Assembly (NCBI GenBank): GCA_000723505.1
Contig: HG934468.1
Span: forward strand, 1,520,798-1,584,797
Origin: Mucinivorans hirudinis
GTDB taxonomy: Bacteria > Bacteroidota > Bacteroidia > Bacteroidales > Rikenellaceae
Length of the DNA stretch: 64,000 nt
Reading direction: 5' to 3'
Position numbers and translations under genes: made by a program. Shown here piece by piece: positions 1-8,237 of this stretch; within the stretch, counting starts at the first letter, position 1, and every line of letters starts with the position of its first letter. The notes under the pieces were generated by a model that was given only the letters and a program-made list of their open reading frames with translations, was not told the origin of the DNA and searched no databases.

Positions 1-1071
1 GTCGGTCATAGTTTTCCAGCCCTGATTGAGGAGGAATGCGAGATCTTCCGTATACTTCATCGTGCTCCACACGGCGCGCGAATCCAAGTTGCCGTTGAGC
101 GTGGTGGATGGGCTATCCGGATTCCACCACAGGTTGCCCGTGCCGTAGGGGGTGGCAGTTGTCAGGCTCGCCATAGTTGTCGAGCCGACCCACTTGCCGG
201 AGGCATCCTTGTAAATCTGCGAGGCGTTTTTGTATCCGGTGCGCATATAATAGAGATAGTCCTGTGCGCTAAGGAAATCGAGGAACGGGGTGAGGAAGTT
301 TACGGCTACCTTTGCCTTAGCCGTGATTTGGGACGTGCCCTCTTTACCGCGTTTTAGTGTGATAAGGATAACGCCGTTGTTGGCGCGGGCGCCATAAATA
401 GCCGTAGCACCGGCATCCTTGAGCACCTCCATAGATTCGATGTCCTCGGGATTCAGGTCGTTCATCGAACGCACCTGACCATCCACAACCGTCAGGGGAG
501 AGCCCGACCCGTCCAGGTTAGTCCCCCCCCGTAGAATGATTGTAGGAGAAGAGCCCGGATTGCCCGAGTTTGAGATGATGCGAAGACCGGGAACAGCACC
601 CGCCAGAGCCTGAGCCGGATTGGAGTAGAGACCCGTTGTGAGGGTCTGGGAGGTAACCTTGGATATGGAGTTTGTCACCTTGGAACGGAGCTGGGTGCCG
701 CCATAGCCAGTAACAACAACCTCTTGAAGACCAACGGCATCGGACTTCATAACAACATCAATTCTAGTTTGATTGTTGATGGAGACCTCCGTGGTTTGCA
801 TTCCCAGAAACTCTATTACTAACGTTCCGTCCGGTGGAAGAGACTTAATCTCGCAGATGCCGTCCACGCCGACCATTGACGCTTTCTGCGGATTACTTTT
901 GAGATAGACAGCGGCGCCGATAACTGCTTCCCCTGCTTCATCAAGAACTTTCAACGTAACGTCAATGCCCCCTTTCTGTTGAGCAAATACGCCGGTTAAA
1001 ACAAATACGCTCAGCAAAGCAACCAAAATGTGCTTTGACGCCGAACGCCAAAGTGGTAAAGTTTTGTCCAT
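1..1071 (-). CDS. SusC/RagA-family TonB-linked outer-membrane receptor, N-terminal 357 codons (runs off the window)
   Basis: The frame is open without a stop from an ATG at 1071 to the left edge, so only the N-terminal part is present. Residues 1-31 are a signal peptide with a hydrophobic core and an A-Q-Q cleavage region. Residues about 37-115 form a carboxypeptidase-regulatory-like beta domain. The SusC hallmark EVVVTGYG follows, and then the plug domain, with VDGQVRSMNDLNPEDIES and the DAGATAIYGARANNGVI signature. SusC proteins pair with a SusD lipoprotein to import glycans or peptides across the outer membrane, powered by TonB. The partner gene would lie outside the window, so the substrate cannot be named. 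A run of eight G residues at 523-530 keeps the frame intact here. The family assignment is firm and the specificity unknown. Confidence 0.93.
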   Translation of the reverse strand, partial: MDKTLPLWRSASKHILVALLSVFVLTGVFAQQKGGIDVTLKVLDEAGEAVIGAAVYLKSNPQKASMVGVDGICEIKSLPPDGTLVIEFLGMQTTEVSINNQTRIDVVMKSDAVGLQEVVVTGYGGTQLRSKVTNSISKVTSQTLTTGLYSNPAQALAGAVPGLRIISNSGNPGSSPTIILRGGTNLDGSGSPLTVVDGQVRSMNDLNPEDIESMEVLKDAGATAIYGARANNGVILITLKRGKEGTSQITAKAKVAVNFLTPFLDFLSAQDYLYYMRTGYKNASQIYKDASGKWVGSTTMASLTTATPYGTGNLWWNPDSPSTTLNGNLDSRAVWSTMKYTEDLAFLLNQGWKTMTD

Positions 1072-1143
1072 TTACTAAAAAAAATTAAAAGATTATAAAA
1101 AAGTCGAAAAATAATTAACGAAATATTGCCTGATTCCACCCTA

Positions 1144-1151
1144 CAAATGTA
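1144..1151 (-). promoter_or_regulatory. Bacteroidetes -7 box (TACATTTG) for the susC gene
   Basis: On the minus strand TACATTTG matches the TAnnTTTG -7 consensus. It sits about 73 nt upstream of the susC ATG. No good TTTG -33 box lies at the usual 19-21 bp spacing, so this rests on the -7 box alone. Confidence 0.5.
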
Positions 1152-1268
1152 AATATTTTTCCGTATACAACGAAATTTTAGTAAAAATTTAATACTTCCT
1201 CTCTCCCCTTGATGACTTGTGAAATGAAAACTTAACCCGCGTGAAGGTGATAAAGCAAAAAAAATGTC

Positions 1269-1276
1269 TACTTTTG
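1269..1276 (+). promoter_or_regulatory. -7 box (TACTTTTG) for era
   Basis: TACTTTTG fits TAnnTTTG exactly and ends 17 nt before the era start codon. This predicts a leader of only about 10 nt. No clear -33 box is seen. Confidence 0.6.
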
Positions 1277-1293
1277 CAGAAAATTAACCATCT

Positions 1294-2172
1294 ATGCACC
1301 GAGCCGGATTTGTAAATATCGTAGGCAACCCCAATGTGGGTAAGTCTACACTGATGAATCTGCTGGTGGGCGAACGTCTCTCGATTATAACGAGTAAGGC
1401 ACAGACCACCCGCCACCGAATTATGGGAATTGTCAATGGGGAGGATTACCAGATTGTCTACTCGGACACGCCCGGTGTACTCCGCCCTTCGTACCGTTTG
1501 CAGGAGTCGATGCTCAACTTCAGCGAGGGGGCGTTGGTGGATGCCGATGTGATTCTCTATGTAACGGACACGGTGGAGCGCCCCGAAAAAAACAGCGACT
1601 TCCTGATAAAAGTTGCCGCAACCAAAGTGCCCACTGTGTTAATAATAAATAAAATAGACCTCTCCACGCCCGAGAAATTAGAGGAGCTCTTCGACCTCTG
1701 GCAGCAGATTTTGCCACAGGCACAGATTGTGCCTATTTCGGCACTCGAGCACTTCAATACGGAACGCATCATCGAACGCATCGTCAAGTTGTTGCCCGAG
1801 TCGCCTCCCTTTTTCGAGAAGGATAGACTCACAGACCGCTCCCTACGTTTTTTTGCCGGCGAAATCATCCGCGAAAAGATATTGACCAACTACGACAAGG
1901 AGATACCCTATTCCACGGAGGTTGTTATCGAGAAATATGAGGAGGGCGATGGTTTGGATCGTATCAGCGCCACCATACACGTTGCCCGAAAGTCTCAAAA
2001 GGGAATCATCATCGGACACCAAGGTGCGATGCTCAAAAAAATAGGCACTCAGGCACGCCACGACCTAGAGGCGTTTTTAGGCAAAAAGGTCTTCTTGGAG
2101 ATTTTTGTAAAGATTGCGGAAAATTGGCGCGACGACGAAAAACAGCTGCGTGGATTCGGATATGTCGAGTAG
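1294..2172 (+). CDS. era: GTPase Era
   Basis: Era is an essential GTPase that binds the 3' end of 16S rRNA and helps 30S subunit maturation. The protein has 292 residues, normal for the family. The G1 motif GNPNVGKST is at residues 11-19, the G3 motif DTPG at 58-61 and the G4 motif NKID at 119-122. A C-terminal KH RNA-binding domain (about 200-280) contains the GxxG-type loop IIGHQGAMLKKIG. The ATG at 1294 is chosen because it starts just before the conserved GFVNIVGNPN strand and lies 17 nt after a -7 box. It is followed by a gap containing the tpiA promoter, so it appears to be monocistronic. Confidence 0.97.
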   Translation: MHRAGFVNIVGNPNVGKSTLMNLLVGERLSIITSKAQTTRHRIMGIVNGEDYQIVYSDTPGVLRPSYRLQESMLNFSEGALVDADVILYVTDTVERPEKNSDFLIKVAATKVPTVLIINKIDLSTPEKLEELFDLWQQILPQAQIVPISALEHFNTERIIERIVKLLPESPPFFEKDRLTDRSLRFFAGEIIREKILTNYDKEIPYSTEVVIEKYEEGDGLDRISATIHVARKSQKGIIIGHQGAMLKKIGTQARHDLEAFLGKKVFLEIFVKIAENWRDDEKQLRGFGYVE

Positions 2173-2271
2173 GGGTGTCGAAGGTGCTTCTGAAAATCCT
2201 CATATAAGTCTATCTGTACTGCGGTTTTTTTGCAGCTCAAGCCTTGAACTTGCATAAAATATCTGCCAAAA

Positions 2272-2296
2272 TTCAATGCCGAGTTAATATTAACTC
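2272..2296 (+). repeat. Intergenic repeat (AATGCCGAGTTAAT family) with a perfect 16-bp palindrome
   Basis: The stretch carries TTCAATGCCGAGTTAAT, a core shared with several other intergenic regions of this window. Its right part, GAGTTAATATTAACTC at 2281-2296, is a perfect palindrome that ends 12 bp before the tpiA -7 box. It may be an operator or simply part of the repeat unit. Confidence 0.55.
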
Positions 2297-2308
2297 GATA
2301 TTATTTTA

Positions 2309-2316
2309 TAAATTTG
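2309..2316 (+). promoter_or_regulatory. -7 box (TAAATTTG) for tpiA
   Basis: TAAATTTG fits TAnnTTTG. It lies 92 nt before the tpiA start codon, giving an 80-90 nt leader. The expected -33 zone is occupied by the palindrome at 2281-2296 rather than a TTTG box. Confidence 0.5.
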
Positions 2317-2408
2317 CGGTTTGATTCTCTGCTGCCCGCAAGCGTGCGCGAGGAGGGCATCGAAAGTATATAGATAGCCACAAATAATTATTAAAAACAA
2401 TAAAACAG

Positions 2409-3164
2409 ATGAGAAGAACAATCGTAGCGGGTAACTGGAAGATGAATACCACTCCCGCGCAAGGTGTCGAGCTGCTCGAGGGTGTGGCAGCAATCAAGGG
2501 CGAGGCTAAGGCGAGCGTAGAGTTAATCGTCGGTGTTCCCTTCACCCACATTTGCGCTGTGGGCAAGGCGGCACAAGGTACGGGCATTGCCATTGCAGCA
2601 CAGAACTGTGCAGACCACGCCAAGGGTGCTTACACGGGCGAGGTGTCGGCAGAGATGCTGGCATCAATGGGTGTGGAGTATGTCATTTTGGGGCACTCCG
2701 AACGCCGCGAATACTATGGAGAGACAAGCGAGACGCTCAACAAAAAGATAGAGTTGGTCTACCAAAACGGTATGTCGCCCATCTACTGCATTGGCGAAAA
2801 GCAGCAGGAGCGCGAGGCAAATCGTCAGAATGAGGTTTGTCGTGCTCAGATTCAGGAGGTTGTCTTTAATCTTACTCCCGAGCAGTTCGAGAAATTGATT
2901 ATCGCCTACGAACCGGTGTGGGCAATCGGTACGGGTCTGACCGCTACGGACGACCAAGCGCAAGAGATTCACCACTATATCCGTCAGGTTCTCGCTGAAA
3001 AATTTGGCGAGCAGGCAGCATCAAAGTGCCCAATCCTCTATGGCGGCAGCTGCAAACCCTCAAACGCGAAAGGGCTATTTGAGAAGGCAGATGTCGATGG
3101 CGGACTAATCGGCGGTGCATCGCTCAACGCCCAAGATTTCGTGGGGATAGCCAAGGCGTTCTAA
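2409..3164 (+). CDS. tpiA: Triosephosphate isomerase
   Basis: This enzyme interconverts dihydroxyacetone phosphate and glyceraldehyde 3-phosphate in glycolysis. The 251-residue length is typical for a TIM barrel monomer. N9 and K11 in GNWKMN bind substrate. The catalytic histidine H96 lies in ILGHSERR and the catalytic base E168 in AYEPVWAIGTG, followed by flexible loop 6. The phosphate-binding segment LYGGS appears near the C-terminus. The gene has its own promoter and ends at a strong hairpin shared with the convergent folE gene, so it seems to be a single-gene transcript. Confidence 0.98.
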   Translation: MRRTIVAGNWKMNTTPAQGVELLEGVAAIKGEAKASVELIVGVPFTHICAVGKAAQGTGIAIAAQNCADHAKGAYTGEVSAEMLASMGVEYVILGHSERREYYGETSETLNKKIELVYQNGMSPIYCIGEKQQEREANRQNEVCRAQIQEVVFNLTPEQFEKLIIAYEPVWAIGTGLTATDDQAQEIHHYIRQVLAEKFGEQAASKCPILYGGSCKPSNAKGLFEKADVDGGLIGGASLNAQDFVGIAKAF

Positions 3165-3188
3165 TTGCGATACTACCTCGCAAAAAAA

Positions 3189-3230
3189 GTGAGAGATGGG
3201 TTCATTGAAGAAAATGAACCCATCTCTCAC
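3189..3230. terminator. Hairpin between tpiA and folE, likely a two-way terminator
   Basis: Two perfectly complementary 18-nt arms (3189-3206 and 3213-3230) enclose a 6-nt loop between the convergent tpiA and folE. An A-run lies on the left side (3182-3188), which gives a U-tract to leftward transcripts. The right side has a weaker T-rich tail. Confidence 0.85.
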
Positions 3231-3254
3231 ATTATTTCACTTCCCAAAATTGCC

Positions 3255-3824
3255 TTATCGTAGTCTATTGGCAATGAGGTGCATAAACTCCTCGCGCGTC
3301 TTTTGTTCCTTGAGGAAGACGCCGGTAAAAGCCGATGTGGTTGTTGCTGAGTTCTGCTTCTGCACGCCACGAATCTGCATACACATATGGGCGGCTTCGA
3401 CAACGACTGCCACGCCTAACGGATTGAGAGCCTGTTGAATGGAGTCGCGAATCTGCACCGTCATCCGTTCCTGCACCTGCAAACGGCGGGCAAAACACTC
3501 CACCACGCGCGCAATCTTGGACAAGCCCGTGATGTAACCGTTTGGTATATACGCCACGTGCGCCCTGCCATAGAATGGCAGCAGGTGGTGTTCGCAGAGC
3601 GAATAAATCTCAATATCCTTGACCAGCACCATCTGTTTATACTCCTCACGGAATCGCGCCGAATTGAGAATCTCAATGGGCTCTTCAGCGTAACCCTTGG
3701 TCATAAACTCCATCGCACGCGCCACCCGCTCGGGCGTTTTCAATAATCCTTCGCGCTCGGAATCTTCGCCCAAAAGCTCGAGTATTGCTTTGTAGTGTGC
3801 CGCTATTTGTTCTTGCTTATCCAT
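3255..3824 (-). CDS. folE: GTP cyclohydrolase I (FolE)
   Basis: FolE converts GTP to dihydroneopterin triphosphate, the first step of folate and pterin synthesis. The protein has 189 residues. The zinc ligands are C77 and H80 in SLCEHH and C148 in HMCM, with the same spacing as the E. coli enzyme. The active-site segment HHLLPFYG and the C-terminal RxEF region (TREEFMHLI) are present. The start lies 5 nt after the stop of the upstream STAS/GHKL gene, so it is probably transcribed with that gene and perhaps with clpP-clpX. It ends at the bidirectional hairpin. Confidence 0.97.
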   Translation of the reverse strand: MDKQEQIAAHYKAILELLGEDSEREGLLKTPERVARAMEFMTKGYAEEPIEILNSARFREEYKQMVLVKDIEIYSLCEHHLLPFYGRAHVAYIPNGYITGLSKIARVVECFARRLQVQERMTVQIRDSIQQALNPLGVAVVVEAAHMCMQIRGVQKQNSATTTSAFTGVFLKEQKTREEFMHLIANRLR

Positions 3825-3829
3825 CGTTT

Positions 3830-5059
3830 CTAATGACTTTGTTCTCCAAAACTTTCAATCATTCTTTGAGCAACAGAACGTTGTACGATTGATTGTATGT
3901 CTGAGTTCATATTTTTGAGTTTGAAGATGTTGTTAAATCCGTAAAACCCATATTCGGTAACCAATTTACCTATTAACTCGTCAGCAAAAGATGAAGAAAT
4001 AATTTTGAGCGAGGAAAAATCGAAGACAATGGAACGATTTGATTGATTGTATAGATTAATAACTTCATTCCGTATCTTTTCACCCGACACTCTCGTTCCG
4101 ACACCACTAACTCTGTCGCGCAACTTTATTTCTACTTCTCCTTGACTATTCTCCAGGTTTTCAAGATTAAAATTTACAGGCTGGTAACCTCCCAAGGCTT
4201 TAGAGATAGAGATTGGTTTGTTATACTCCAACTGAAAATCTATAGTACAGCCATTGTCATAAGGGAGCTGCGGAATATTGTCAAAAGTTTTAGGCTCATC
4301 ACCGTTCTTCAATTTGTAACACGATGGACCTGAGGTTATGTTCAACATACCCAAATTCTCACGTACAATTTGATGTAATCCCCATAATCCATTACCCTGT
4401 CCTATCTTTTTATCACGAGTAACACCCTCTCTTACTGCCAATTTGATAGCTTCAGAGGGGGATTGCGGCTTATGTTCAGACTTGAGTAGGGAGTTATATA
4501 TACCCTGTCCGGTATCGTATACACAAAAAACAACGTGTTTTGTTGAATTGTGTATTTGTCCCATTACATATCCAAAATTTTTGCCTGAATGTTGAACAAC
4601 ATTATCTAAAACTTCATTAATAGCCCATTCAAAGCCCTCAATTACCCCTTTCTCGCAAACAATTTTTTGTTGTAACTCTTGCGAAAACAAATCTACCAAT
4701 ACATAGGCATCCTCGGGTGTATCAAAACGCCAAATCTTGTTTAAGCTACCGTTTTTCAAAACTTCTTTATTCTCGCTCACATTGAACGGTTGCTTAATTC
4801 CTATTTGTTTCAGGTAATCAGACTGGTAATAAAAGTCGAACTCAATTCCTCTATACGATAAATTTTCTATGATTCCGGCAATAGGAACACAAACATTCGG
4901 AAATGCCTCTTTCACATTTTTGAAATTTAGAATAGCACTACAACAACGCTGCTCAATCAGACCATTGAGTACCTTAATAAATTCCCCAACTACTCGTGTG
5001 TCTTTGAAGTTTTGGAAAATAATTTCATTATTATCAACCTCAAGGTAACTCGTTTTCAT
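3830..5059 (-). CDS. Three-domain protein: N-terminal STAS-like, GHKL/HATPase_c ATPase, C-terminal DUF4325 (STAS-like)
   Basis: The protein has 409 residues, with no signal peptide and no membrane segment. Residues 1-90 look like a STAS/MlaB-type alpha/beta domain. Residues about 130-280 carry a GHKL ATPase fold like that of anti-sigma-factor kinases. The N box is E149 to N153 ([13 protein letters not shown]), the G1 box is DTGQG at 182-186 and the G2 box is GQGNGLWGL at 220-228. There is no histidine phospho-acceptor domain. Residues about 305-400 match the DUF4325 pattern, with [19 protein letters not shown]. This resembles a partner-switching kinase and its STAS substrate fused in one chain, but that role is inferred. 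The gene is visibly more AT-rich than clpX and folE on either side and sits in tight spacing between them, suggesting later insertion into the cluster. Its target is unknown. Confidence 0.8.
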   Translation of the reverse strand: MKTSYLEVDNNEIIFQNFKDTRVVGEFIKVLNGLIEQRCCSAILNFKNVKEAFPNVCVPIAGIIENLSYRGIEFDFYYQSDYLKQIGIKQPFNVSENKEVLKNGSLNKIWRFDTPEDAYVLVDLFSQELQQKIVCEKGVIEGFEWAINEVLDNVVQHSGKNFGYVMGQIHNSTKHVVFCVYDTGQGIYNSLLKSEHKPQSPSEAIKLAVREGVTRDKKIGQGNGLWGLHQIVRENLGMLNITSGPSCYKLKNGDEPKTFDNIPQLPYDNGCTIDFQLEYNKPISISKALGGYQPVNFNLENLENSQGEVEIKLRDRVSGVGTRVSGEKIRNEVINLYNQSNRSIVFDFSSLKIISSSFADELIGKLVTEYGFYGFNNIFKLKNMNSDIQSIVQRSVAQRMIESFGEQSH

Positions 5060-5090
5060 ATTGAACTTGATATTTTAGTACTATTTATTA

Positions 5091-6329
5091 CTACCTCTCA
5101 TACTTTTCCCGCGCATACTCCAACTTCACCTTGTAGCTCTTTTTGGTAGTTGCCGGCAACTCATACATCAGGTCTATCATTATCTTCTCGAAAATACCAC
5201 GCAAACCGCGCGCGCCCAGTTTATACTCAAACGCTTTATCAACAACATAATCCATCACCGCCTCCTCGAATGTGAGTTTGATGCCGTCCATCTCCAACAA
5301 CCGTTCATACTGCTTGACGATAGAGTTCTTGGGTTCGGTCAGAATCCTGCGAAGTGCCTCGCGTCCAAGTGGTTCTAAGTAGGTCAGCACAGGAAGTCGC
5401 CCCACCAACTCGGGGATAAGCCCAAAGGAGCGAACATCCTTGGGCGTGATATATTGCAACATATTTTCGCGGTCAATCTCGGCATTCTTCTCCTGCTGCC
5501 CATAGCCGACAACACGCGTATTCAACCGCTGCGCAATCTTCTTCTGAATGCCGTCGAACGCGCCGCCACAAATAAACAGTATATTGGTGGTATCCACTTG
5601 GATATACTTCTGGTCGGGGTGTTTGCGCCCACCTTGCGGCGGAACGTTCACCACTGTCCCCTCCAAGATTTTCAGCAGTGCCTGCTGCACACCCTCGCCC
5701 GAGACATCTCGTGTAATCGATGGGTTATCACCCTTGCGTGCAATCTTATCTATCTCATCGATAAAGAGTATCCCCCTCTCGGCAGCCTTTACGTCATAGT
5801 CTGCCGCCTGCAAAAGTCGGGTCAAAATACCCTCCACATCTTCGCCCACATAGCCCGCCTCGGTGAGTGCCGTGGCATCGGCAATGGCAAAGGGTACATT
5901 CAAAAACTTGGCAATGGTACGCGCTATCAACGTTTTACCCGTGCCCGTTTCGCCCACCAACAAGATATTGGACTTTTCCACATCCACATCCTTGTCCTTT
6001 TTGGTGTGGTGCACCAATCGTTTATAGTGGTTATAGACGGCTACGGATATATATTTTTTGGCTTCCTCCTGACCGATAACATATTGGCTCAGGTAGTTGT
6101 TAATATCCTGCGGTTTATTGTGTAGGTGGTCAGCAACGCGCTTGGTTACCGCCTGCTCATTCTCGTGCCCTTTTTGCTCCAGAGTCTCCTCCACCATTCG
6201 GAAAGCACCCGCCGCACACTCATCACAAATCGCGCCGAACTGTCCGCGGATAATCATCGCCACCTCTGACCCCTCTCGCCCGCAAAACGAGCAAAAATCC
6301 TCTGTATTGTTATTATTTCTCTTTGCCAT
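5091..6329 (-). CDS. clpX: ATP-dependent Clp protease ATP-binding subunit ClpX
   Basis: ClpX is the AAA+ unfoldase that feeds tagged proteins to ClpP. The protein has 412 residues. The N-terminal zinc-binding domain has C13, C16, C35 and C38. Walker A is GETGTGKT at 126-133, Walker B is ILFIDEID, and the sensor and arginine-finger region is present. The substrate-gripping pore loop GYVGED and the ClpP-binding IGF-like loop region are in the expected places. The gene starts directly after the clpP stop with no gap, the usual clpP-clpX order. A STAS/GHKL gene follows 31 nt downstream. Confidence 0.98.
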   Translation of the reverse strand: MAKRNNNNTEDFCSFCGREGSEVAMIIRGQFGAICDECAAGAFRMVEETLEQKGHENEQAVTKRVADHLHNKPQDINNYLSQYVIGQEEAKKYISVAVYNHYKRLVHHTKKDKDVDVEKSNILLVGETGTGKTLIARTIAKFLNVPFAIADATALTEAGYVGEDVEGILTRLLQAADYDVKAAERGILFIDEIDKIARKGDNPSITRDVSGEGVQQALLKILEGTVVNVPPQGGRKHPDQKYIQVDTTNILFICGGAFDGIQKKIAQRLNTRVVGYGQQEKNAEIDRENMLQYITPKDVRSFGLIPELVGRLPVLTYLEPLGREALRRILTEPKNSIVKQYERLLEMDGIKLTFEEAVMDYVVDKAFEYKLGARGLRGIFEKIMIDLMYELPATTKKSYKVKLEYAREKYER

Positions 6330-6977
6330 CTATCTCTTTGTTAATACGCTATCAATAATCCCATACTCAAGTGCAGCGGCGGATGTTAGCCAGAAGTCGC
6401 GGTCTGCATCCTTTTCGATTTGTTCTATCGGTTTGCTTGTATGTGCGGCAAGGATGTCGTAAAGCTCCTTTTTGGTCTTCATTATTTCGCGCGCTGTTAT
6501 CTCTATGTCAGAGGCTTGTCCCTCGACTCCGCCCAGAGGTTGATGCAACATTATGCGTGAGTGGCGCAGTGCCGACCGCTTACCCTTAGCCCCCGCCGTA
6601 AGCAGAATTGCCCCCATCGAGGCTGCCATACCCGTGCAAATTGTCGCCACATCGGGCTGCACCAACTGCATCGTGTCGTATATACCAAGTCCCGCACTAA
6701 CGGAGCCGCCGGGTGTGTTCAGATATATCTGAATATCTCGTGTGGGGTCTGTGCTCTCTAAGAATAGCAGTTGAGCCTGAATGATATTCGCCACATCGTC
6801 ATAGATTGGACAGCCCAGGAAGATGATTCTGTCCATCATCAGTCGCGAGAATACATCCATTGCTGCTACGTTCATCTGCCGTTCCTCGATAATTGTTGGC
6901 GAGATATACTCGGCGTATTGATGTTGTTTGAGCGAGCTGATGCCACGGCTCAAAGCGTATTTTTTGAAGTTTTCCAT
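6330..6977 (-). CDS. clpP: ATP-dependent Clp protease proteolytic subunit ClpP
   Basis: ClpP is the serine peptidase chamber that works with ClpX. The protein has 215 residues. The nucleophile S120 lies in MAASMGA and the catalytic H145 in MLHQPLGG, with the downstream Asp in the EKDADRDF region. The N-terminus is somewhat longer than in E. coli mature ClpP, as is common in Bacteroidetes. The ATG at 6977 is 22 nt downstream of a clear -7 box on the same strand. The gene heads the clpP-clpX cluster. Confidence 0.97.
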   Translation of the reverse strand: MENFKKYALSRGISSLKQHQYAEYISPTIIEERQMNVAAMDVFSRLMMDRIIFLGCPIYDDVANIIQAQLLFLESTDPTRDIQIYLNTPGGSVSAGLGIYDTMQLVQPDVATICTGMAASMGAILLTAGAKGKRSALRHSRIMLHQPLGGVEGQASDIEITAREIMKTKKELYDILAAHTSKPIEQIEKDADRDFWLTSAAALEYGIIDSVLTKR

Positions 6978-6999
6978 CTTTGCATATAATTCCGAAGCC

Positions 7000-7007
7000 C
7001 AAAAGTA
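7000..7007 (-). promoter_or_regulatory. -7 box (TACTTTTG) for clpP-clpX
   Basis: The minus-strand TACTTTTG matches TAnnTTTG and ends 22 nt before the clpP ATG, so the leader should be about 16 nt. No -33 TTTG is found at the standard spacing. Confidence 0.6.
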
Positions 7008-7024
7008 GTAAAAATTCTCAAAAA

Positions 7025-7056
7025 TTTGTGCTTTCGCCGAAATATAAATACCTTTG
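7025..7056 (+). promoter_or_regulatory. Full Bacteroidetes promoter for mlaE (TTTG - 20 bp - TACCTTTG)
   Basis: A -33 TTTG at 7025-7028 and a -7 TACCTTTG at 7049-7056 are separated by 20 bp, which fits the Bacteroides consensus. It is divergent from the clpP promoter and predicts a leader of about 90 nt before mlaE. Confidence 0.75.
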
Positions 7057-7151
7057 GGGGTTGAAATAAGTGGGGAAAAATAAAAACAGTTCCATTAAAA
7101 GCACCCCATCAAAAATGTACAATTAATTCTTTTTCACCACTTAATAGAAAA

Positions 7152-7895
7152 ATGAAAAACTTTTTTCAGGAGGTTGGCGACTACATATTGCTTATGAAGA
7201 AGGTCTTCAGCAAGCCCGAGAAGTGGTCGATTTACAAGGCAAAGATACTTTTCGAGATGGAGGCAATCGGGCTTAATTCGATTGGTATTGTGGCGATTAT
7301 ATCTTTTTTTATGGGGGCGGTTGTGGTTATTCAGATGGCAAACAACCTTGATAATCCCTTCATTCCGCGTATGCTCATCGGCTATGCCACGCGCGAGAGT
7401 ATTGTCTTGGAGTTCTCTTCGACTGTCGTGGCGTTGATTTTGGCGGGTAAGGTGGGGTCGAATATCGCCTCGGAGATTGGTACGATGCGCATCACCGAAC
7501 AGATTGATGCACTCGAGATTATGGGTGTCAATTCGGCGAGCTATCTGATTTTCCCTAAGGTTATTGCGGCACTTTTGTTCTTTCCGTTGCTCACCATAAT
7601 GAGTATGTTGATTGGCGTTCTGGGGGGCTATATAATTGTTGAGACGAGCAGCCTTTTCCCTGCCTATGAATACATTAATGGTATTCGCTACACGGTTAAA
7701 CTCTTCTATGTGAGCTATTCGATAATCAAGGCGGCAGTTTTCGGCATTATCATCACCACGATTTCGGGTTACTATGGCTACTTTGCCAAGGGCAACTCGT
7801 TGGAGGTGGGGCGCAGCAGCACAAAGGCGGTGGTGGTGAGTAGCATTGTGATACTGATTTTCAACCTGATATTGACCCAACTATTGCTTACGTAG
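7152..7895 (+). CDS. mlaE: ABC transporter permease of the MlaE family
   Basis: MlaE/YrbE-type permeases form the membrane core of the Mla lipid transporter, which moves phospholipids between the inner and outer membranes. The 247-residue protein has the family pattern: an amphipathic N-terminal helix, the conserved EAIGLNSIGIVAII start of the core, the segment KVGSNIASEIGTMRITEQID (EQIDAL motif), and several membrane helices. The usual partner genes for the ATPase (mlaF) and the MCE protein (mlaD) are not next to it; a toxin-antitoxin module and mfd follow instead. The last 18 codons and the stop are duplicated about 800 bp downstream. Confidence 0.93.
   Translation: MKNFFQEVGDYILLMKKVFSKPEKWSIYKAKILFEMEAIGLNSIGIVAIISFFMGAVVVIQMANNLDNPFIPRMLIGYATRESIVLEFSSTVVALILAGKVGSNIASEIGTMRITEQIDALEIMGVNSASYLIFPKVIAALLFFPLLTIMSMLIGVLGGYIIVETSSLFPAYEYINGIRYTVKLFYVSYSIIKAAVFGIIITTISGYYGYFAKGNSLEVGRSSTKAVVVSSIVILIFNLILTQLLLT
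7841..7895 (+). repeat. Left copy of a 55-bp direct repeat (3' end of mlaE)
   Basis: This copy forms the last 18 codons and stop of mlaE. It matches 8637-8691 at 51 of 55 positions. Read in the mlaE frame, three of the four differences are synonymous and one gives Gln to His. The pair brackets the MntA/HepT module, as an att-like duplication would. Confidence 0.9.
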
Positions 7896-7940
7896 GTAGT
7901 ACACGAGAGGGGAAAAATATCCAAATATACTTTACTGAAA

Positions 7941-8237
7941 ATGTTGAGTAAGGCAGAAATAGTATTAAAAGTAAACTATGCTAAGGGCGAGTTGAGCAGT
8001 TACGGGGTATCGAAAATAGGAATTTTCGGTTCGGCTGTTCGCGGGCAAATGCGCGAGGATAGCGATATTGATATTCTTATTGACTTTGAGAATGATAAAG
8101 AGAATTTTCTTAACTTTATTGCATCGTGCGAAATTCTTGAAAATGCTTTTGCAGGCTATCGTGTAGATGTTGTTACTTTTAAAGGTCTTAGCCCATTTAT
8201 TGGCAAACACATAGAAAAGGAGGTGGAGTATGTATAA
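7941..8237 (+). CDS. mntA: MntA-like minimal nucleotidyltransferase antitoxin
   Basis: The protein is a 98-residue MNT-domain nucleotidyltransferase. The catalytic GSx10DxD motif is intact: GS in GIFGSAVRG, then ten residues, then DID. A further acidic residue lies in the YRVDVV strand. In characterised HEPN/MNT pairs the antitoxin transfers AMP groups to a tyrosine of the HEPN toxin and so inactivates it. The gene overlaps hepT by 8 nt, which implies translational coupling, with the antitoxin made first. The module sits between the two copies of the mlaE 3' end and is more AT-rich than mlaE, so it is probably an acquired insertion. Confidence 0.9.
   Translation: MLSKAEIVLKVNYAKGELSSYGVSKIGIFGSAVRGQMREDSDIDILIDFENDKENFLNFIASCEILENAFAGYRVDVVTFKGLSPFIGKHIEKEVEYV

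Noticed and set aside
5454-6125. Open frame of 223 codons on the plus strand opposite clpX
   Set aside because: It is antisense to the AAA+ domain of clpX, with no signal, promoter or homology that I can recognise.
7134-7880. Long open frame of 248 codons on the minus strand opposite mlaE
   Set aside because: It mirrors the codon phase of mlaE, is rich in Arg, His and Asn, and has no recognisable domain or promoter. mlaE on the plus strand is clearly the gene.
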